From Xylophilus ampelinus (lineage in GTDB: Bacteria; Pseudomonadota; Gammaproteobacteria; Burkholderiales; Burkholderiaceae_C), in assembly GCF_901875635.1 (NCBI RefSeq), contig NZ_CABFMN010000077.1, forward strand, positions 23,242 through 87,241: a stretch of DNA of 64,000 nucleotides. Direction: 5' to 3'. The translations under genes were made by a program, and so were the position numbers. Positions 45,347 through 54,746 of this stretch are shown one piece after another. The notes beneath the pieces were generated by a model, which made no database searches, was not told where the DNA came from, and saw nothing but the letters and a program-made list of their open reading frames with translations. Positions within the stretch are counted from its first letter, which is position 1. Each line of letters begins with the position of its first letter.

Positions 45347-46404
45347 CGCCCTTCGTCTTCGAGAGCCGCGCGCAGCGGGTGATCTTCGGTGTCGGCGCCC
45401 TGGACCGCATCGCCGACGAACTGGACGCCCTGGGCATGCGCCGGGCGCTGGTGCTGTGCACCCCGCCCCAGCGCGAACAGGCCGAGCGCCTGGCCGCGCA
45501 ACTGGGCGAGCGCGCGGCGGGCGTCTTCGCCGGTGCCGTGATGCACGTGCCGATGGGGGTCGCCCGCGAAGCGCGTGCCGAGGCGCTGCGGCTGGACGCC
45601 GACTGCGCGGTGGCCCTGGGCGGCGGCTCGACCATCGGCCTGGGCAAGGCCATCGCGCTCGACTCGGGCCTGCCGATCCTCGCCGTGCCCACCACCTATG
45701 CGGGTTCGGAGATGACGCCCATCTACGGCGTGACCCACAACGGCCTCAAGCACACCGGCAAGGACACCCGCGTGATGCCGCGCACGGTCATCTACGACCC
45801 GGCGCTGACCGTGGGCCTGCCCGTGGGCCTGTCGATCGTGAGCGGCATCAACGCCCTGGCCCACGCGGCCGAGGGCCTGTACGCGGTCGACGGCAACCCG
45901 GTCATGGGCCTGCTGGCGGAGGAAGGCATTGCCGCGCTGGGCCGGGCACTGCCGGCGATCCATGCCGATCCGGCCGATGGCCACGCCCGGGCCGACGCGC
46001 TCTACGGCGCCTGGCTGTGCGGGCAGGTGCTGGGCGGCGTCGGCATGGCGCTGCACCACAAGCTGTGCCACACGCTGGGCGGCAGCTTCAACCTGCCGCA
46101 TGCCGAGACCCACACCATCGTGCTGCCCCACGCGCTGGCCTACAACGCCGGCGCCGCCGCCGAGGCGATGCAGCGCATCGCGCGCGCGCTGGGCACGGAC
46201 GACGCACCGCGCGCGGTCTACGACCTGGCACGCGAAAACGGCGCGCCGGTGGCGCTCGAGGACATCGGGATGCGCGAGCAGGACCTTGACCGGGCCTGCG
46301 CGCTGGCGATGGAAAACCAGTACCCCAACCCGCGGCCGCTGGAGGCGCAGGCCATCAGGCAGCTGCTGCAGGACGCCTTCGACGGCCGTCCGCCGCGCGC
46401 CTGA
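45343..46404 (+). CDS. Maleylacetate reductase (iron-ADH family)
   Basis: This 353-residue NAD(P)H enzyme reduces maleylacetate to 3-oxoadipate in degradation of (chloro)aromatics or resorcinol. Motifs are VIFGVGALDRI, LGGGSTIGLGKAIAL, VPTTYAGSEMTPIYGVT, GINALAHAAEGLYAVDGNPV and the His-rich GMALHHKLCHTLGGSFNLPHAETH. No intradiol ring-cleavage dioxygenase lies nearby, so the source of maleylacetate is unclear. It is coupled to the Bug gene and likely LysR-controlled. Confidence 0.93.
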   Translation: MTPFVFESRAQRVIFGVGALDRIADELDALGMRRALVLCTPPQREQAERLAAQLGERAAGVFAGAVMHVPMGVAREARAEALRLDADCAVALGGGSTIGLGKAIALDSGLPILAVPTTYAGSEMTPIYGVTHNGLKHTGKDTRVMPRTVIYDPALTVGLPVGLSIVSGINALAHAAEGLYAVDGNPVMGLLAEEGIAALGRALPAIHADPADGHARADALYGAWLCGQVLGGVGMALHHKLCHTLGGSFNLPHAETHTIVLPHALAYNAGAAAEAMQRIARALGTDDAPRAVYDLARENGAPVALEDIGMREQDLDRACALAMENQYPNPRPLEAQAIRQLLQDAFDGRPPRA

Positions 46405-46407
46405 AGC

Positions 46408-46584
46408 TCAGGCCACCCGTTCGGCGATCAGCACGGCGAAGAAGCCGAGCGCCGCCAGCAAGGTCCACTTGAGCACGATCCAGCCGATGCGCCGGTACTT
46501 CACCTGGCCGGTGCCGGCATAGAAGGCGAAGCACGCGCCGGCCACCAGCAGGAGCAGCAGAATGGCCCAGCGGAAAAGCAGCAT
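46408..46584 (-). CDS. Small two-helix membrane protein downstream of lpxC
   Basis: This 58-residue protein is almost wholly two membrane helices (LLFRWAILLLLLVAGACFAFY and WTLLAALGFFAVLIAERVA) joined by a short basic loop (GQVKYRRIG). It follows lpxC by 26 bases on the same strand. I do not know a named family. The position and hairpin topology suggest a real conserved small membrane protein; function unknown. Confidence 0.7.
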   Translation of the reverse strand: MLLFRWAILLLLLVAGACFAFYAGTGQVKYRRIGWIVLKWTLLAALGFFAVLIAERVA

Positions 46585-46610
46585 GTGCGGGAAAGGCGGG
46601 TGCGCGTCGC

Positions 46611-47534
46611 CTACCAGGCGCGCGCCACCTCGTTGAAGCCCTGCGGCGCCGCACGCTCGTTGTCGAAGGTGACGAGCTGGTAGGCATCGGGCTGCGCGAG
46701 GAGGGCCCGCAGCAGCTTGTTGTTCAGTGCATGGCCCGAGCGGAAGGCGCTGTACGCCGCCAGCAGGGGATGGCCGACGATGTAGAGGTCGCCCATCGCG
46801 TCGAGGATCTTGTGCTTGACGAACTCGTCGTCGTAGCGCAGCCCGCCGGCATTGAGCACCTTGGTGTCGTCCATGACGATCGCGTTGTCGAGCCCGCCGC
46901 CCAGCGCCAGACCCTTGCTGCGCATGTATTCGACCTCCTTGGTGAAGCCGAAGGTGCGCGCCCGCGCGATGTCGCGGTTGTACTGGCCGCTGCCGAGGTC
47001 GAATTCGAAGCGCTGGCCGGTGGAGTTGACGACACGGTGGTCGAAATCGATCTGGAAACCCAGCTTGAAGCCATGGTAGGGGTCCAGCCGCGCCCACTTC
47101 TCGTTGGCGCCCTCGCCTTCGCGCACCTCGACCGGCTTCGTCACCTTCAGGAAGCGGCGTGGGGCCTTCTGCAGTTCCACGCCCGCGCTCTGCAGCAGGA
47201 ACACGAAGGAGGCGGCCGAACCGTCGAGGATGGGCACCTCGTCGGCCGTGATGTCGATGTACAGGTTGTCGATGCCGATGCCGGCACAGGCCGACATGAT
47301 GTGCTCCACCGTCTGCACCTTGGCGCCGCCGTTGGAGACCGTCGAGGCCAGGCGCGTGTCCGTCACCGCCTCGGCGTTCATCGCGATCTCGACCGGCTCG
47401 GGCAGGTCGACACGCCGGAACACGATGCCCGTGTCTGCCGGCGCCGGCCGCAGCGTCAGTTCCACCCGCTGTCCGCTGTGCAGCCCCACGCCCACGGCGC
47501 GGCTGATCGACTTGAGGGTTCTCTGTTGCAGCAC
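46611..47534 (-). CDS. lpxC: LpxC, UDP-3-O-acyl-GlcNAc deacetylase
   Basis: This 307-residue zinc enzyme carries out the committed step of lipid A synthesis. It has the family start [50 protein letters not shown], the metal-site [10 protein letters not shown] with the histidine, and the C-terminal GHALNNKLL. The start is GTG at 47534, since an upstream ATG would extend far beyond the family length. It closes the division cluster, as in E. coli and most betaproteobacteria. Confidence 0.96.
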   Translation of the reverse strand: MLQQRTLKSISRAVGVGLHSGQRVELTLRPAPADTGIVFRRVDLPEPVEIAMNAEAVTDTRLASTVSNGGAKVQTVEHIMSACAGIGIDNLYIDITADEVPILDGSAASFVFLLQSAGVELQKAPRRFLKVTKPVEVREGEGANEKWARLDPYHGFKLGFQIDFDHRVVNSTGQRFEFDLGSGQYNRDIARARTFGFTKEVEYMRSKGLALGGGLDNAIVMDDTKVLNAGGLRYDDEFVKHKILDAMGDLYIVGHPLLAAYSAFRSGHALNNKLLRALLAQPDAYQLVTFDNERAAPQGFNEVARAW

Positions 47535-47620
47535 GCCGGCGATTTTAGTTTCGCCCGCCGCGCGGCGTCCCATCGCCCTGCCTATGGCCGTCATAGCCAG
47601 CATGGTCGATCAGTTCACGG

Positions 47621-47745
47621 GATTGATGGCCCAGGCGGCGTAGCGAGCGATCCGAGGTTGCGCCGAGCATCGCAGCCGTACTCCCGTACGGCGAGAAGCG
47701 CAGGCGCAAGATCGGGGCGCGCAGTAGCCGGATGGGTCATCAATC
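47621..47745. repeat. 125-bp palindromic element between lpxC and ftsZ
   Basis: The ends GATTGATGGCCC (47621-47632) and GGGTCATCAATC (47734-47745) are inverted repeats with one mismatch. At the exact centre is a perfect hairpin, GCCGTAC-TCCC-GTACGGC (47675-47692), and the flanking sequence is partly complementary throughout. The right end overlaps the ftsZ stop and last codon. It may be a REP- or MITE-like element, or a structured intergenic terminator. Confidence 0.82.
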
Positions 47746-48957
47746 GGCTTGGCGGCGCAGGAAAGCCGGGATCTCGAAATCGTCCATCCCGCCCGACGAC
47801 AGCGCATTGACCTTGGCCGATGCGTTGACGCGGTTGGGGTGCGAGGACCACACGTCCGGCTTGCCCACACGCTGGTAGGTCGGGATGGACGACGGGTCGA
47901 CCATGTTCACGCCCACGCCGCCGATGTTCGGCACGTAGCCGTGCGTGCCCGTGGCCATCGCCGGCTCGTAGGTCGGCACGACCGTGAGGTTGGACTTGGG
48001 ACGCGACAGGCCGGTGGCGACCACCGTCACGCGCATCTCGTCGCCCAGCGACTCGTCGTAGGCGGCGCCGTAGATGACGTGTGCGTCGGGCGAGGCGTAG
48101 GCACGGATGGTGTTCATCGCCAGCTTCGACTCCGACAGCTTGAGCGAACCCTTCGAGGCCGTGACCAGCACCAGCACGCCCTTGGCGCCCGACAGGTCGA
48201 TGCCCTCGAGCAGCGGGCAGGCGACGGCCTGTTCCGAGGCGATGCGCGCGCGGTCCGGGCCGCTGGCCGAGGCCGTGCCCATCATGGCCTTGCCGGGTTC
48301 GCCCATCACCGTGCGCACGTCTTCGAAGTCGACGTTCACATGGCCGTACTCGTTGATGATCTCGGCAATGCCGCCCACGGCGTTCTTCAGCACGTCGTTG
48401 GCATGGCCGAAGGCCTCTTCCTGCGTCACGTCGTCGCCCAGCACGTCGAGCAGCTTCTCGTTGAGGATGACGATCAGCGAATCGACGTTGGCCTCGAGCT
48501 CGGACAGGCCCTGCTCGGCGTTGGTCATGCGCTTGCCGCCTTCCCAGTCGAAAGGCTTGGTCACCACGCCGACGGTCAGGATGCCCATTTCCTTAGCCAC
48601 GCGGGCAATGACGGGGGCCGCACCGGTGCCGGTGCCGCCGCCCATGCCGGCGGTGATGAAGAGCATGTGCGCGCCTTCGATCGCCTGGCGGATGTCGTCC
48701 ACCGCCACCTCGGCCGACTCGCGGCCGATCTGCGGCTTGCTGCCTGCGCCGCGGCCGGTGAGGCCGAGCTGGATCGTCTTGTGCGAGTGGCCGCGGTTGA
48801 GCGCCTGCGCGTCGGTGTTGGCGCAGATGAACTCCACGCCCTGCACGCCGCGCTGCATCATGTGCGCGACGGCATTGCCGCCGCCGCCGCCGACACCGAT
48901 CACCTTGATCTGCGTGCCCTGGTTGAATTCTTCGACTTCGATCATTTCGATGGCCAT
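47740..48957 (-). CDS. ftsZ: FtsZ, division tubulin
   Basis: This 405-residue GTPase polymerises into the Z ring at the division site. It has the tubulin signature GGGTGTGAAPVIA, the nucleotide loop VGGGGGNAVAHM, and the T7 loop region. The C-terminal peptide DDFEIPAFLRRQAD is the conserved site for FtsA and other partners. The ATG at 48957 follows AGGAG with a 6-base spacing; a GTG three bases upstream is possible but too close to the ribosome binding site. The stop lies in a palindromic element. Confidence 0.97.
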   Translation of the reverse strand: MAIEMIEVEEFNQGTQIKVIGVGGGGGNAVAHMMQRGVQGVEFICANTDAQALNRGHSHKTIQLGLTGRGAGSKPQIGRESAEVAVDDIRQAIEGAHMLFITAGMGGGTGTGAAPVIARVAKEMGILTVGVVTKPFDWEGGKRMTNAEQGLSELEANVDSLIVILNEKLLDVLGDDVTQEEAFGHANDVLKNAVGGIAEIINEYGHVNVDFEDVRTVMGEPGKAMMGTASASGPDRARIASEQAVACPLLEGIDLSGAKGVLVLVTASKGSLKLSESKLAMNTIRAYASPDAHVIYGAAYDESLGDEMRVTVVATGLSRPKSNLTVVPTYEPAMATGTHGYVPNIGGVGVNMVDPSSIPTYQRVGKPDVWSSHPNRVNASAKVNALSSGGMDDFEIPAFLRRQAD

Positions 48958-49132
48958 CACTAACTCCTTGAATCTTGCAGTTGCCGTGTTTGAGAGAGAA
49001 CCGATTTATTGCTTTGCTGATCTCTGACTGGATGTGAACGCCGCGGGCGTCAGCGTGGTGGACCGGTGCGTCGCCATCGCTCGTTGAAATGTCGAGGCGG
49101 GCCGGTGTGCAGGTGGGCGTAGGCTTTCATTT

Positions 49133-50362
49133 CTAGAAATTTCCTACGATGAAGTCCTTGAAGCGGCCGAAGGCCGTCTTCACCGAACCGTTCTTCTGCG
49201 CCACCTTGTAGCCGCGCATGCGCGCAAAGCGTGCTTCCTCGAGCAGGCCCATGACTGTCGCCGCACGGGGCTGGGCCACCATGTCGGACAAGGCGCTCGA
49301 ATACTTCGGGATGCCGCGGCGCACGGGCTTGAGGAAGATGTCCTCGCCCAGTTCGACCATGCCGGGCATCACGGCGCTGCCGCCCGTGAGCACCACGCCC
49401 GACGAGAGCACCTCTTCGTAGCCCGATTCGCGCACGACCTGCTGCACCAGCGAGAAGATCTCCTCGATGCGCGGCTCGATCACGCCGGCCAGGGCCTGCT
49501 TGCTCAGCATGCGCGGGCCGCGGTCGCCCAGGCCGGGCACCTCGACCTGCGTCTCGGGATCGGCCAGCAGTTGCTTGGCGTAGCCGTTCTCGACCTTGAT
49601 GTCCTCAGCGTCCTTGGTCGGCGTGCGCAGCGCCATGGCGATGTCACTGGTGATCAGGTCGCCGGCGATCGGGATCACCGCCGTGTGGCGGATCGCGCCG
49701 TTGGTGAAGATGGCCACGTCGGTGGTGCCGGCGCCGATGTCCACCAGCACCACGCCCAGCTCGCGCTCGTCCTCGGTCAGGACCGCCTGGCTGGAAGCCA
49801 GCGGGTTGAGCATGAGCTGGTCCACCTCGAGACCGCAGCGGCGCACGCACTTGATGATGTTCTCGGCCGCGCTCTGCGCACCGGTCACGATGTGCACCTT
49901 CGCTTCCAGGCGCATGCCGCTCATGCCGATCGGTTCCTTGACGTCCTGGCCGTCGATCACGAACTCCTGCGGCTCCACCAGCAGCAGGCGCTGGTCGCTC
50001 GAGATGTTGATCGCGCGCGCGGTCTCGACCACGCGGGCCACGTCGGCGGTGGTGACTTCCTTGTCCTTCACCGCCACCATGCCGCTGGAGTTGATGCCGC
50101 GGATGTGGCTGCCGGTGATGCCGGTGTAGACGCGGCCGATCTTGCAGTCGGCCATGAACTCGGCCTCCTTGAGGGCCTGCTGGATGCTCTGCACCGTGGC
50201 GTCGATGTTGACCACCACGCCGCGCTTGAGGCCGTTGGACGGCGCCACGCCCAGGCCGGCCAGCTTGAGCTCGCCGTTGGGCAACACCTCGGCCACCACG
50301 GCCATCACCTTGGCGGTGCCGATGTCGAGTCCGACAACCAGGTCTTTGTATTCTTTGGGCAT
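49133..50362 (-). CDS. ftsA: FtsA, actin-like divisome protein
   Basis: This 409-residue actin-fold protein tethers FtsZ to the membrane. It has phosphate loops VVGLDIGTAKVMAVVAEV and VLVDIGAGTTDVAIF, the 1C domain region (INSSGMVAVKDKEVT), and a C-terminal amphipathic membrane helix (FGRFKDFIVGNF). Between it and ftsZ lie 175 bases with no gene; no clear promoter is evident there, though ftsZ often has one. Confidence 0.97.
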   Translation of the reverse strand: MPKEYKDLVVGLDIGTAKVMAVVAEVLPNGELKLAGLGVAPSNGLKRGVVVNIDATVQSIQQALKEAEFMADCKIGRVYTGITGSHIRGINSSGMVAVKDKEVTTADVARVVETARAINISSDQRLLLVEPQEFVIDGQDVKEPIGMSGMRLEAKVHIVTGAQSAAENIIKCVRRCGLEVDQLMLNPLASSQAVLTEDERELGVVLVDIGAGTTDVAIFTNGAIRHTAVIPIAGDLITSDIAMALRTPTKDAEDIKVENGYAKQLLADPETQVEVPGLGDRGPRMLSKQALAGVIEPRIEEIFSLVQQVVRESGYEEVLSSGVVLTGGSAVMPGMVELGEDIFLKPVRRGIPKYSSALSDMVAQPRAATVMGLLEEARFARMRGYKVAQKNGSVKTAFGRFKDFIVGNF

Positions 50363-50392
50363 CGATGTGTCCTCAGGTCACTCTTCTCTTCT

Positions 50393-51184
50393 CTATTTCT
50401 TCTTGGGCGCGGGAGCGCCCTCGGCGGCCACCGTCACGCCGCGCAGGCGCAGCGCATAGGCATCGGCGTGGCGCAGATCCGCGCTCTCGACCGACTCGAC
50501 ACTGCGGCCGTACTGCGCCGCCACCTGCTTCACGCTGCGCAGAAACCGTTCGGTGCGTGCGGTCACCTCGTCGCTGCTGCCACGGCCGAGCTCGATGACG
50601 GCGCCCGTCGACAGCGTGGCCTGCCAGCTGCCGCGGCTAGACAGGTCCAGCTCGTCGATTTCCAGGTCCTTGGACTTGAACACCGGCACCAGCTCGCGGT
50701 ACATGCCCAGCACATGGCCGGCCTGATCGTCCGGGCCCGACAGACGCGGCAGGTCGTCGTCGGCCTCGGCGGTGTTGGCCTCGAAGACCTCGCCGTAGCT
50801 GTTGACCATGCGCGACTCGGCCTCGGTGCCCCAGTGCGCGACGGGCACGTGCTCCACCAGCGTCGCGCGCAGCTTGTTCGGGAACTCGCGCCGCACCACC
50901 GCCTTGCGCACCCAGGGCACCGACTCGAAGGCGGCGCGCGCCTTGGCCAGGTCGACGGTGAAGAAGTTGCCGGCGAGCTGCGGCGCCACGTTGGCGCGCA
51001 GGGTGATCGCGTTGTTGTGCGTCACGTCGCCGTCCACCTTCAGGCCCGCGATGGGGAAGAAGGGCTGGCGCAGCACCCACCAGGCACCCGCGGCCAGCAG
51101 CAGCACACCGCAGGCCGCGAACATGAGCGTGGCCAGGATGTTCATGAGCTTGACATCGAAGGGGGTGGGGATGGAATCGGCCAT
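50393..51184 (-). CDS. ftsQ: FtsQ, divisome membrane protein
   Basis: This 263-residue bitopic protein links early and late divisome parts with FtsB and FtsL. It has a cytoplasmic N-terminus, one membrane helix (ILATLMFAACGVLLLAAGAWW), the periplasmic POTRA domain (PIAGLKVDGDVTHNNAITLRANV) and the FtsQ beta domain ending in a lysine tail. Its stop lies 30 bases from the ftsA start. Confidence 0.94.
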   Translation of the reverse strand: MADSIPTPFDVKLMNILATLMFAACGVLLLAAGAWWVLRQPFFPIAGLKVDGDVTHNNAITLRANVAPQLAGNFFTVDLAKARAAFESVPWVRKAVVRREFPNKLRATLVEHVPVAHWGTEAESRMVNSYGEVFEANTAEADDDLPRLSGPDDQAGHVLGMYRELVPVFKSKDLEIDELDLSSRGSWQATLSTGAVIELGRGSSDEVTARTERFLRSVKQVAAQYGRSVESVESADLRHADAYALRLRGVTVAAEGAPAPKKK

Positions 51185-51185
51185 G

Positions 51186-52172
51186 TCAGGCGGCGCGCTC
51201 CAATGGCGCGGGCGGCGCCGAATCGAGGGTGGCTACCGCCAGCACGCGCAGGCACAGGTCCTCGTAGGCGATGCCCACCGCGCGCGCCGACATGGGCACC
51301 AGCGAATGGCTGGTCATGCCGGGCGAGGTGTTCATCTCCAGCAGGAAGGGCTTGCGGTCGCTGGCGCGGATCATCAGGTCGGCCCGGCCCCAGCCGCGGC
51401 AGCCGAGCGTGCGGTAGGCGGCCAGCGCCAAGTGGCGGATCTCCTGTTCGAGCGCGTCGGGCAGGCCGGCCGGGCAGTGGTACTTCACGTCGTCGGTGAA
51501 GTACTTGTTCTGGTAGTCGTAGGCGCCCTCGGGGGCCGCGATGCGCACCACGGGCAGCGCCACCGCGTCCAGGCCGCTGCCCAGCACGGCGCAGGTGACC
51601 TCGTCGCCCTCGATGAACTCCTCGCACAGCACGTCGGCGTCGTACTTCGCCGACAGCGCGACGGCGTCCTGCATCTGCGAATAGCCGCGCACCTTGGTCA
51701 CGCCGATGGACGAGCCCTCGCGCGGCGGCTTGACGATCAGCGGCAGCCCCAGCACGTCGGGCACCGCGCGCACCTGCTCGCGGCTTTGCTGGTCGAAGGC
51801 CAGGCGCACGTACCTGGGGGTGGGCAGCCCGTCGGCCTGCCAGAGGCGCTTGGTCATGACCTTGTCCATCGCCACGCTGGAGGCCATGACGCCGGACCCG
51901 GTGTAGGGCACGCCGAGCAGCTCCAGCGCGCCCTGCACCGTGCCGTCTTCGCCGTGCCGGCCGTGCAGCGCGATGAAGCAGCGCGCGAAGCCGTCGCGCT
52001 TGAGTTCGGCGAGCTCGCGCTGCGCGGGGTCGAAGGCATGGGCGTCGACGCCGCGGCTCTTCAACGCCTCGAGCACGCCGGTGCCGGACATCATCGACAC
52101 CTCGCGCTCGGCCGAGCTGCCGCCGAACAGCACCGCGACCTTGCCGAAGGATTGAGGATCGAATTGGCTCAC
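51186..52172 (-). CDS. ddl: D-alanine-D-alanine ligase
   Basis: This 328-residue ATP-grasp ligase makes D-Ala-D-Ala for the muropeptide. Motifs are [69 protein letters not shown]. The start is GTG at 52172, overlapping the murC stop; the longer upstream frame lacks family similarity. It resembles the division-cluster DdlB type. Confidence 0.95.
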   Translation of the reverse strand: MSQFDPQSFGKVAVLFGGSSAEREVSMMSGTGVLEALKSRGVDAHAFDPAQRELAELKRDGFARCFIALHGRHGEDGTVQGALELLGVPYTGSGVMASSVAMDKVMTKRLWQADGLPTPRYVRLAFDQQSREQVRAVPDVLGLPLIVKPPREGSSIGVTKVRGYSQMQDAVALSAKYDADVLCEEFIEGDEVTCAVLGSGLDAVALPVVRIAAPEGAYDYQNKYFTDDVKYHCPAGLPDALEQEIRHLALAAYRTLGCRGWGRADLMIRASDRKPFLLEMNTSPGMTSHSLVPMSARAVGIAYEDLCLRVLAVATLDSAPPAPLERAA

Positions 52173-53614
52173 AGCGCCCGTCCTTCCTGCGCAGAGCGCT
52201 CCTGATTCGATAGCAAAGTTCCGCCCAACTCCACCACCTTGGCCGGCACGCCGCCGATGGAGCCAGCCCCCATGCAGATCACCACGTCGCCATCGCGCGC
52301 GTTGTCGAGGACGGCCTGCGGCATGGCGCCGATGTCGTCGACGAAGACCGGCTCGACCTTGCCCGCCACGCGCAGCGCGCGCGCCAGCGAGCGGCCGTCG
52401 GCTGCGACGATCGGCGCCTCGCCGGCGGCGTACACCTCGGCCAGCAGCACGGCGTCGGCCTGGCCGATGACCTTCACGAAATCCTCGAAGCAGTCGCGCG
52501 TGCGGGTGTAGCGGTGCGGCTGAAAGGCCAGTACCAGCCGGCGGCCGGGGAAGGCGCCGCGCGCGGCGGCCACGGTGGCCGCCATCTCGACCGGGTGGTG
52601 GCCGTAGTCGTCGATGACGGTGAAGCTGCCACCCGCCGGCGCCGCCACCTCGCCGTAGCGCTGGAAGCGCCGGCCCACGCCCTTGAAGTCGGCGAGGCCG
52701 CGCTGCACCGCCTCGTCGGGAATGCCGAGCTCGACCGCGATGGCGATGACCGACAGCGCATTGCGCACGTTGTGCTCGCCCGGCAGGTTGAGCACGATGG
52801 GCAGGTCGGGCAGCACCACGCCGTTGCGCCGCTGGGCCGTGAAGTGCATCTGGCCGCCGACGGCGCGCACGTCGATGGCGCGCACCTGCGCCTCCTCGCC
52901 GAAGCCGTAGCTCGTCACCGGGCAGGTCACCTGCGGCAGGATCTGGCGGATCGCCGGGTCGTCCGTGCACAGGATGGCCACGCCGTAGAAGGGCATGCGG
53001 TGCAGGAAGTCGACGAAGGCCTGCTGCAGCTTCGCGAAGTCGTGCCCGTAGGTCTCCATGTGGTCGGCGTCGATGTTCGTCACCACCGCCATCACGGGCA
53101 GCAGGTTGAGGAAGGACGCGTCGGACTCGTCGGCCTCGACCACGATGTGGTCGCCGCTGCCCAGCTTGGCGTTGGCGCCGGCGCTGTTGAGGCGGCCGCC
53201 GATCACGAAGGTCGGGTCGAGCCCTGCCGCCGCGAGCACGCTGGCGGCCAGGCTGGTGGTGGTGGTCTTGCCGTGCGTGCCGGCAATGGCGATGCCCTGC
53301 TTCAGGCGCATCAACTCGGCCAGCATCAGCGCGCGCGGCACCACCGGGATCTTGCGCTCGCGTGCGGCCAGCACTTCGGGGTTGTCGGCCTTCACTGCCG
53401 TGGAGGTGACGACCGCGTCCGCGCCCGCGATGTGCGCGGCCTCGTGGCCGACGAAGGTGCGGATGCCCAGTCCCGCCAGGCGGCGCAGCGTCGCGCTGTC
53501 GGCCAGGTCGGAGCCCGAAATGGTGTAGCCCAGGTTGAGCAGCACCTCGGCGATGCCGCTCATGCCGGAGCCGCCCACGCCGACGAAATGGATGTGGCGG
53601 ATGGCGTGTTTCAT
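52169..53614 (-). CDS. murC: MurC, UDP-N-acetylmuramate-L-alanine ligase
   Basis: This 481-residue ligase adds L-Ala to UDP-MurNAc. It has the N-terminal [25 protein letters not shown], the ATP loop [31 protein letters not shown] and [16 protein letters not shown]. The C-terminal residues [11 protein letters not shown] are encoded by a copy of the repeat core (52198-52214). GGGAGG, the ribosome binding site, lies inside a short upstream ORF that begins with a decayed copy of the murC start. Confidence 0.96.
   Translation of the reverse strand: MKHAIRHIHFVGVGGSGMSGIAEVLLNLGYTISGSDLADSATLRRLAGLGIRTFVGHEAAHIAGADAVVTSTAVKADNPEVLAARERKIPVVPRALMLAELMRLKQGIAIAGTHGKTTTTSLAASVLAAAGLDPTFVIGGRLNSAGANAKLGSGDHIVVEADESDASFLNLLPVMAVVTNIDADHMETYGHDFAKLQQAFVDFLHRMPFYGVAILCTDDPAIRQILPQVTCPVTSYGFGEEAQVRAIDVRAVGGQMHFTAQRRNGVVLPDLPIVLNLPGEHNVRNALSVIAIAVELGIPDEAVQRGLADFKGVGRRFQRYGEVAAPAGGSFTVIDDYGHHPVEMAATVAAARGAFPGRRLVLAFQPHRYTRTRDCFEDFVKVIGQADAVLLAEVYAAGEAPIVAADGRSLARALRVAGKVEPVFVDDIGAMPQAVLDNARDGDVVICMGAGSIGGVPAKVVELGGTLLSNQERSAQEGRAL
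52198..52214. repeat. GCTAT-N7-ATAGC core copy inside the murC end
   Basis: GCTCCTGATTCGATAGC keeps the length and right arm of the core with a mutated left arm. It is in frame with murC. Confidence 0.55.
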
Positions 53615-53691
53615 CGGCAGCCTCCCGCGCGGCGCCGGTCGTCGGCGTGCTCGTTGCGCGCGACGAAGTGGTGGCCCATCGCGTGCTTCAT
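53611..53691 (-). CDS. Short ORF with a duplicated MurC-like start
   Basis: This 26-codon frame begins [11 protein letters not shown], resembling the MurC start [15 protein letters not shown], then becomes basic. Its ATG overlaps the murG stop (ATGA) and its TGA overlaps the murC start (ATGA), so translation would couple across it. GAGGAG lies eight bases before its ATG, which is a good ribosome binding site, and GGGAGG for murC lies inside it. It is probably a remnant of a murC-start duplication; a function as a peptide is not suggested, but translation is plausible. Confidence 0.5.
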   Translation of the reverse strand: MKHAMGHHFVARNEHADDRRRAGGCR

Positions 53692-54746
53692 TTCGCCAGC
53701 TCCTCGCAGGCGCGAACGACCTCGGCCGTGGCCTCGGTCTTCTGCATGTTTTTGGCCTTCAGCGCCCGCTCCATCAGCGTGGAGCGCTCTGTTTTCTGTA
53801 GCAAATCGGACAAGAGTTCAGGGGTCAGGTCGGTCTGCTGGACGAGCCAGCCGCCGCCCGCGTCGACGAGGAAGCGGGCGTTGGTGGTCTGGTGGTCGTC
53901 CACCGCCGACGGGAAAGGGACGAAGAGCGCGGCGGCACCGACCGCGGCGATCTCGGTCACGGTGCTGGCGCCGGCGCGCGCGACGATGAGGTCCGCCGCG
54001 GCGTAGGCCTCGGCGGTGTCCTCGATGAAGGGCGTCAGCTCGGCGTCGACACCGGCCGCGGCATAGTTGGCGCGCAGTTCGTCGATCTGCCTGGCGCCGC
54101 TCTGGTGCAGCACGATGGGCCGCTCCGCGGGTGCGATGCGCGCCAGCGCCTTGGGCACGATGGCATTCAAGGCCTTGGCGCCCAGGCTGCCGCCAACAAC
54201 GAGCAACTTCAGCGGCCCGGTGCGGCCGGCGAAGCGCTCGACCGGGCCGGGCTGCGACAGGAAGGCTTCGCGCAGCGGGTTGCCCACCCACTTCGCCTTG
54301 GCCATCACGTTCGGGAAGGCGGTGAACACGCGGTCGGCCACGCCGGCCAGCACCTTGTTGGCCAGGCCGGCCACCGAGTTCTGTTCGTGCAGCACCAGCG
54401 GCTTGCCCAGCAGCACGCTCATCATGCCGCCCGGGAAGGTGATGTAGCCGCCCAGGCCGACGACCACCTGCGGTTTCACGCGCCGCACCACCTGGATGCT
54501 CTGCCAGAAGGCGCGCAGCAGCTTGAGCGGCAGCAGCGCCAGCGTGACCGGGCCCTTGCCGCGCACGCCACCGAACTGCACCGGCTCGAAGGCGAAGCCG
54601 CGCGGGGGCACGAGCTGCTCTTCCATGCTCCCAGGGGCGCCCAGCCAATGCACCTGCCAGCCGCGCGCACGCAACTCCTCCGCCACGGCCAGGCCGGGGA
54701 AGATGTGGCCGCCGGTGCCGCCGGCCATGACGAGGGCTGTCCTCAT
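53688..54746 (-). CDS. murG: MurG, lipid II N-acetylglucosaminyltransferase
   Basis: This 352-residue membrane-associated glycosyltransferase converts lipid I to lipid II. Motifs are [65 protein letters not shown] and the nucleotide-binding [30 protein letters not shown]. The C-terminal residues [11 protein letters not shown] coincide with a repeat core (53786-53802). It overlaps ftsW by four bases. Confidence 0.96.
   Translation of the reverse strand: MRTALVMAGGTGGHIFPGLAVAEELRARGWQVHWLGAPGSMEEQLVPPRGFAFEPVQFGGVRGKGPVTLALLPLKLLRAFWQSIQVVRRVKPQVVVGLGGYITFPGGMMSVLLGKPLVLHEQNSVAGLANKVLAGVADRVFTAFPNVMAKAKWVGNPLREAFLSQPGPVERFAGRTGPLKLLVVGGSLGAKALNAIVPKALARIAPAERPIVLHQSGARQIDELRANYAAAGVDAELTPFIEDTAEAYAAADLIVARAGASTVTEIAAVGAAALFVPFPSAVDDHQTTNARFLVDAGGGWLVQQTDLTPELLSDLLQKTERSTLMERALKAKNMQKTEATAEVVRACEELAK
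53786..53802. repeat. GCTAT-N7-ATAGC core copy inside murG
   Basis: GCTCTGTTTTCTGTAGC is close to the 17-base core at 18520 (GCTATGTTTTCTATAGC). It is in frame with murG. Confidence 0.65.
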
